NCBI GenBank assembly: GCA_036023115.1 | Contig: JAYKKT010000059.1 | Coordinates: forward strand, 8,133,001 to 8,197,000 | DNA: 64,000 bases | Direction: 5' to 3' | From: Brasenia schreberi | Lineage: Eukaryota > Streptophyta > Magnoliopsida > Nymphaeales > Cabombaceae | Shown here: positions 58,211 through 64,000 of the stretch, piece after piece | Numbering within the stretch: the stretch's first letter is position 1 | How the letters are laid out: the number at the start of each line of letters is the position of its first letter | Notes under the pieces: generated by a model | Databases searched by the model: none | What the model saw: the letters and a program-made list of their open reading frames with translations, nothing else | What the model was told of the DNA's origin: nothing | Position numbers and translations under genes: made by a program

Positions 58211-60293
58211 CTGATATTGCTTGGTGGGAGTTTACAAATTCATACGACATCATGTGAGCGTGAAACACAATTTGCGTTGAATGTTTTGAGAAATGCAGGG
58301 CTGCATTTTACGCACTGAATAGAAGCAGCATTTTGCAGTAGAATTCAATAACATTTCTTTCTAGAAAATCCGGGATAACCACTTTATTCGCCTAGGTTAT
58401 TCGTGTAAAATTATGGAGATTCCTCAACCACGGGATTACCCCCATTTTTCAACCTTGGGGTCGGATTGCTCATCAATTTTGGTGGAGAAGAATTAAGAAA
58501 CTAGTGGTGCGTTTAGGGTACGTTTGGGTTGAAATGAGTCTATGGGGAAGAGAATTTAGGCAGCAATTTACGTGAATTCTGGTGCTTGAATCCGTTTCTG
58601 AATTAATCATTTGAATTATCATTCCCTTTATTCTTGTCAAAAAAAATTGATTTCTCAATCTTCGTAATTCCTTTGATTTTATTTTCCAATTTCTAAGATG
58701 GGAAATCTGATTCCTCCATGGATAGAAAGACAGCGACTAGGCAAACCCTGCAAAATCTCCCAAAAAATGGAGCCGTTGAAAGTTGAATCTATGGTTCGTA
58801 TAAGACGGGAATGATTTCTTGGGTATTTTGGGAACTTCTAGCATCATGAACTCTCAATCTCAAGTACATTATAGAGGATTTTTTTTATCATAAGTGCATT
58901 ATAGAGGATTCAATGTTTTCTCAGGATGGTTATATTTGTTAAAGATTACTCTTCCTCTTTCTGAAATTGATGAGAAAAGTAAGCACCTACAATCGACCAA
59001 CTATATCTTATCAAGTCAAAAGAACGTAATAGGAAATTTTGATGTTACGAACCTGTTTTAGAGGTTTCGGGAAAAGTATATATATACTTGACAACATGAT
59101 GAATATATTCATGCTGAACTTTCTCGTATCATCTTCATAATCTGCGTCTCACCTATATAAGTAGGTAAGTGAACCTGCACACTGATGGTGAAAGAAATCT
59201 AAATCAAGACGTGCAAAGGACCAGTCTTATGGAGCTGGGCATGTGCAACCATACCAAGAAAGAATTTTGGAGACGGAAGGCAATCTCATTCTACTGTTAT
59301 ATGCATAATTTACATCTACTAACGCTTATTATGTAGAGCATTTTATTTTGTTTCTATAATTTTCTTTTATTGTAATGTTATAACTTGTGTTGTTTATTTT
59401 GATTTATATTTATGAAACGTATCATCCTATCAGGTACATTTGTCTTGTTATATTTTATAGTTAATTTTATATATTCTTTTGTTTTTATAGTAATGGTTTA
59501 TTGCTAAACCCAAAAAGTACTTTATCAATGTCCAAGGCCTACTTTTCCATCATCCACTATGATAATATATGTTAGGAGGCCATTCACAGACCCTTAACTA
59601 ACCATAGTACCCCTGATGGAGAATCCTGTAATGTCTCCTTACTTGTCCTTCTTCCAAGACAAGTAAAAGTAAATCGTGCAATCTTTGAATTTTTTGTCTG
59701 CTCAGCCTCTGAATTTCCAGTATCTTTGGGCCAGTACTTGTGTAGGTTCTCTTCTTAGGCTTCTAGCATTGTCCAAATGCTGCATATAAGTAATGTGAAA
59801 AAGGAATAATTCTTTGATTAGCTTTTTCACATTGATTAGTACAAGTACTGGCTTACTTAATCTTATTGAGAATTAAAAATGATCATTAAGTAGAGAGATT
59901 AGAGAATGAATTTGTAAGCAACTTCCATCATAATTAATTAGATACAAAGTTATGAAGTACGGACAAACTACATGAAATTAAACTAGTGAATGAAAATCTA
60001 AAACCATAAATTCTAATAGAACTATCATCCACCCAAACATAAAAATTACAATTAGTCATTGATTTATTACATAAAACATTGATCATAATCAATAAAAGCA
60101 TTATAATCGTTATAGTCAGGGTCACTAGCATCATTATCATCGTCACCGTCATCTCCTTCTTCCTCCTCTGCAATTGATCCTCCAATCCAACAACTTCCAC
60201 ATCATCATCTCCAATTTGTGCTTCTTTCATCACCCTCCAGTTTTCATATTCTAAATTGATAGGAGGTTCCTCCTCTTCGACCCAATCATCAAG
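58118..60293. other. Presumed intron 1 of the TPR gene, no exon found
   Basis: Starts with a normal donor, followed within 10 bp by a long CT/CA microsatellite. The rest is AT-rich without recognisable coding sequence; a copy of AAGTGCATTATAGAGGATT occurs twice near 58865 and 58891. Confidence 0.45.
58126..58206. repeat. (CT)n(CA)n compound microsatellite at the splice donor
   Basis: About 39 bp of CT followed by about 42 bp of CA, beginning 8 bp after the exon 1 donor of the TPR gene. Confidence 0.95.
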
Positions 60294-61747
60294 ACAACAA
60301 CAACAACTAAGCCTTTTTCCATATTAGACGGGGTCAGCTACATGGATTCTTTGTTTCCACATAGCCCTATCATGTGCCATGTTAGATAAGCTAGATCATT
60401 CTTTATTGTTTCTTTCCAACACTTTTGTGGTTGTCCTCTACCTCTTTTAATACTTTCAAAATCTAGTTTTTCATACCTTCTTATAGGTTCTTCTTTTGAT
60501 CTTCTTTCTATATGTCCAAACCACCTTAAACGATATTCTCTCATTTTATCCTCTATTGGTATCACACATAATTTATTTCTAATAACCTCATTATGTATAC
60601 GGTCTTTTCTTGTATGACCACTCATCCATCTCAACATCTTCATTTCTGTCACAGACATCTTTTGTACATGTTGATGATTAACTGCCCAACACTCAAAACC
60701 ATAAAACATGATAGGTCTAATTGCTATTCTATAATATTTACCTTTTAACTTTAATGGTATCTTCTTATCACAGAGAATACTTGATGCTTCTCTCCATTTT
60801 AACCAACCAACATTGATTCTATGCGTAACATCTCCATTAATTCTTCCATCACTCTAAAAAATTGACCCTAGGTATTAAAACTTTCCTTTTGGGGGATGCA
60901 ATGTGTGTCAATTTTAATTTTTATGTCCTCTTAAGTAACCAAATGATCAAATTTACATTTCATATATTTTGTCTTTGTTCTACTAAGTCGGAAGCCTTTA
61001 CTTTCTAATGTTTCTCTCCATAGTTCCAATTTTCTATTAACTTTTTTCCTTAGACTCCTCCACTAACACAATGTCATTTGCAAATAACATACACCGAGGT
61101 ACTTCATCTTGAATATGTTTTGTTAACTCATCAATCACCGTTATAAATAAGTATGGACTTAAAGTTGATCCTTATGTAACCCAATGTTAACTTCAAAGAA
61201 GTCTGTCATTCCTTCATGAGTCCTCACACATGTTTTTGCACCATTGTACATGTCTCTTATAAGGTTTATATATGTCAATGAGATACCTCTTTTTCCAAGG
61301 TTCTTCAAAGAACCTCCCTCGGTACCCTATCGTAAGTTTTTTCTAGATCAATAAATATCATACGAAGGTCTTTCTCTTTTGCTGTAAAATATTTCATAAG
61401 ACATCTCAAAAGGTGAATCACTTCAACAATAGATTTGCCTAGCATGAATCCAAATTGGTTCTCTGTTGTACTCGATACTTGTCTTAACCTACGTTCGATA
61501 ATTCTTTCCCACAATTTCATAGTATGGCTCATTAACTTGATACCCCGATAATTCGAACAATTCTGAATGTCTCCCTTGTTCTTATATATGGGTATAAGTG
61601 TACTCGCTCTCTATTCCTTGAGCATCTTTTGGTTTTTTCATATTTTATTAAATAGTCTTGTGAGCCAAATGATTCCTATTTTTCTTAGGATTTTTCAAAC
61701 TTCTATAGGAATATTGTCTGGTCCTGCCGATTTACCACCCTTCATAT
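60294..61747 (-). mobile_element. RTE LINE fragment, cut at its 5' side by a copia LTR
   Basis: Minus strand from the (AAC)n tail (60294-60307, plus-strand reading) through the C-terminal part (open 60338-60709) and RT domain (broken; motif A intact at about 61340). Homology to the full-length RTE stops at 61747, precisely where an LTR starting TGTTAAGG begins. Several frame lesions and a changed motif C region (about 61070). Confidence 0.9.
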
Positions 61748-62058
61748 TGTTAAGGAATGCTAATGAAATAAATTAATAGTCTTGTAAGAAATACTGGGTC
61801 GTGTAAGTGCATATGTACGTTATTTTGGTCTTCTGTCATCTTAGTAATAGGTAATACTTATTAGGGGTATATTAGGAATTCAAGTTAGACAAGGTATTTA
61901 TAGGAGTCATTAAGGTTTAGGTCATTATGATTAAGAGAAATAGATCGGCAGCCAGAAGTGGGTCGTTTTTGGGTTTTGAGCAGTTTGGGGGAATGCCTCC
62001 AATCGGCAACCTATTGTAAGTTCTTTTATATTGATTAATGAATGTTTGATTTCTAATA
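61748..62058 (+). repeat. Copia-F 5' LTR with primer binding site
   Basis: Starts TGTTAAGGAATGC at the RTE break and ends at 62058, next to TGGTATCAGAGC (62059-62070), a perfect initiator tRNA-Met primer site. This identifies a Ty1/copia 5' LTR on the plus strand. Its family differs from the Copia-A, -B and -C LTRs. Confidence 0.85.
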
Positions 62059-62465
62059 TGGTATCAGAGCCTAAAAGGCCCTTAAATCATTTTTTTAAGC
62101 CAAGAATCTGCCCTAATCTTGGTATTTGTGAGGTAAGAGATCTGAAGAAGAGTTCGATAAGTTTTGTTTTGATAAAAAGGGAATTTTTGGACTGTGGAAT
62201 CCTATTGGAGCAGAAATAGCACAAAATTTTTTTTTGGTGGAATCGACACAAATTTATTCATATTTTTTGGTGCCCTACTTTTGTTTGGGTACGTTGATTC
62301 AGTCTTAGATTCATTAATGGACATTGTTTCAGTGAGTAATCATTATTAAAGAAGGCCCTGAACAGTTATTATTCACAATTTATCCTCCTGGATAGATTCA
62401 TCCATTCACGATTTAACACTTTGGTTTCTTCCTTACTGAAAACGGAAGCCTTTGCTTTATTCAAG
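62059..62465 (+). mobile_element. Copia-F leader, truncated
   Basis: Follows the primer site but has no gag frame that could be recognised before the next RTE begins. The rest of the element and the second LTR are absent. Confidence 0.5.
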
Positions 62466-64000
62466 ACAACAACAACAAACAACAACAACTAAGCCTTTTC
62501 CCATACTAGACGGGGTTGGCTACATGGATTCTTTGTTTCCACAGATCCCTATCATGTGCCATGTTAGCAGTTAACTCACAATAAGCTAGATCATTCTTTA
62601 TTGTTTCTTTCCAACACTTTTGTGGTCGTCCTCTACCTCTTTTAATACTTTCCAAATTTAGTTTTTCTAACCTTCTTACAGGTTCTTCTTTTGATCTTCT
62701 TTCTATATGTCCAAACCATCTTAAACGATGTTCTCTCATTTATCCTCTATTGGTGCCACTCCTAATTTGTTTCTAATAACCTCATTATGTATACGATCTT
62801 TTCTTGTATGACCACTCATCCATCTCAACATCTTCATTTCTGTTACAGACATCTTTTGTACATGTTGATGATTAACTGCCCAAACCATAAAACATGACAG
62901 GCCTAATTGCTGCTCTATAATATTTACCTTTTAATTTTAATGGTATCTTCTTATCACAAAGAATACCTGATGCTCCTCTCCATTTTAACCAACCAGCATT
63001 AATTCTATGCATAACATCTCCATCAATTCTTCATCACTCTAAAAAATTTGACCCTAGGTATTTAAAACTTTCCTTTTGGGGAATGCAATGTGTGCCAATT
63101 TTAATTTCTATGTCCTGTGAAGTAACCAAATGATCAAACTTATATTCCATATATTTTGTCTTTGTTCTACTAAGTCGGAGGCCTTTGCTTTCTAATGTTT
63201 CTCTCCATAGTTCCAATTTTCTATTAACTTTTTCCTTTGACTCCACTAATACAATGTCATCTGCAAATAACATACACCAAGGTACTTCATCTTTAATATG
63301 TTTTGTTAACTCATCCATCACCATTATAAATAAGTATGGACTTGATCCTTGATGTAACCCAATATTAACTTCAAAGAAGTCTGTCGTTCCTTCATGGGTC
63401 CTCACACATGTTTTTGCACAATCATACATGTCTCTTATAAGGTTAGTATATGTCAATGGGATACCTCTTTTTTCCAAAGTTCTCCAAAGAACCTCCCTCG
63501 GTACCCTATCATAAGCTTTTTCTAGATCAATAAATATCATGTGAAGGTCTTTCTTTTTTGCTCTAAAATGTTCTATAAGACGTCTCAAAAGGTGAATCGC
63601 TTCAATAGTAGATCTGCCTGGCATGAATCCAAATTGGTTCTGTGTTGTACTTGATACTTGTCTTAACCTATGTTCGATAATTCTTTCCCATAACTCATTA
63701 ACTTGATACCTCGATAATTCGTACAATTTTGAATGTCTCCCTTGTTCTTATATATGGGTATAAGTGTACTTGCTCTCCATTCCTCGGGCATCTTTTGGTT
63801 TTTCCATATTTCATTAAATAGTCTTGTGAGCCAAGTGATTCCAATTTCTCCTAGTATTTTCCAAACTTCTATAGGAATATTATATGGTCCTACCGATTTA
63901 CCATCCTTCATATGTTTAAGAGCCTCTTTGACTTCATTCTTTTGAATACATCGGTAGAAATTGTGGTTTATATACTTTTCTGACTTAGCTAAATCTCCTA
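62466..64000 (-). mobile_element. RTE LINE running off the window end
   Basis: Minus strand from the (AAC)n tail (62466-62490) through the C-terminus (62506-62739), the RT domain (63034-63726, with [18 protein letters not shown] and FADDIVL all kept) and upstream part (63663-63911), still homologous at 64000 (SLGDLA region). Frame lesions are few: near 62740, near 62885 (a 10-base gap in the GSEC region), near 63040, an in-frame loss in motif B, and near 63690. Possibly another near-complete copy extending beyond the window. Confidence 0.9.

Noticed and set aside
1..64000. CRISPR array, bacterial operon, insertion sequence or phage
   Set aside because: No such structure seen. Introns, LTR elements, LINEs and SINEs show a plant nuclear genome.

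Overview
This is nuclear DNA of a flowering plant. It shows genes with GT-AG introns and micro-exons, a plastid-targeted TPR protein, Ty1/copia elements, plant RTE-clade LINEs, tRNA-derived SINEs and many AT/CT/CA microsatellites in an AT-rich background. The species cannot be named from the sequence.

Region 1 (1-30108) is a large recent tandem duplication. Bases 1-10299 match 19855-30108 almost base for base; most differences are microsatellite lengths. The right edge of homology lies inside the same RTE LINE in both copies. The simplest reading is a duplicated unit of about 19.8 kb. The window would then hold the right half of one unit (1-10299) and a whole second unit (10300-30108), with the junction at 10299/10300. 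Each copy carries one intact seven-exon gene of the isocitrate lyase/PEP mutase superfamily (usually annotated carboxyvinyl-carboxyphosphonate phosphorylmutase, chloroplastic; related to petal death protein). The two predicted proteins of 362 residues differ at one residue. Between and around the genes lie a fossil RTE element, younger truncated RTE copies in both orientations, tRNA-derived SINEs (one with a clear 15-bp target duplication, one split by an RTE) and fold-back MITE-like elements.

Region 2 (30546-46987) is a nest of Ty1/copia elements: Copia-A (31225-35211, +), Copia-B (35600-40647, -) inserted into the integrase region of Copia-C (35217-43132, -), which itself lies against a fragment of Copia-D. 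Next to the nest is a broken methionyl-tRNA synthetase gene fragment (44554-46987), cut by a fragment of the Copia-A family.

Region 3 (46988-57754) holds unrecognised sequence, then a full-length RTE LINE (50431-53708, -) with a 16-bp target-site duplication and an almost intact coding region, then a decayed Copia-E (about 54000-56260, -).

Region 4 (57755-64000) starts with exon 1 of a plastid-targeted TPR-like protein gene. No further exon of it was found. The following sequence, presumably its first intron or the region downstream, contains two RTE copies and a copia LTR with primer binding site.

The only apparently functional genes are the two duplicated lyase-family genes and the incomplete TPR gene; almost everything else is transposable-element debris. 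No clearly new molecular system was found. The points most worth following are the duplication and its breakpoints, the nested insertions dated by their target duplications, and the long inverted RTE repeat.
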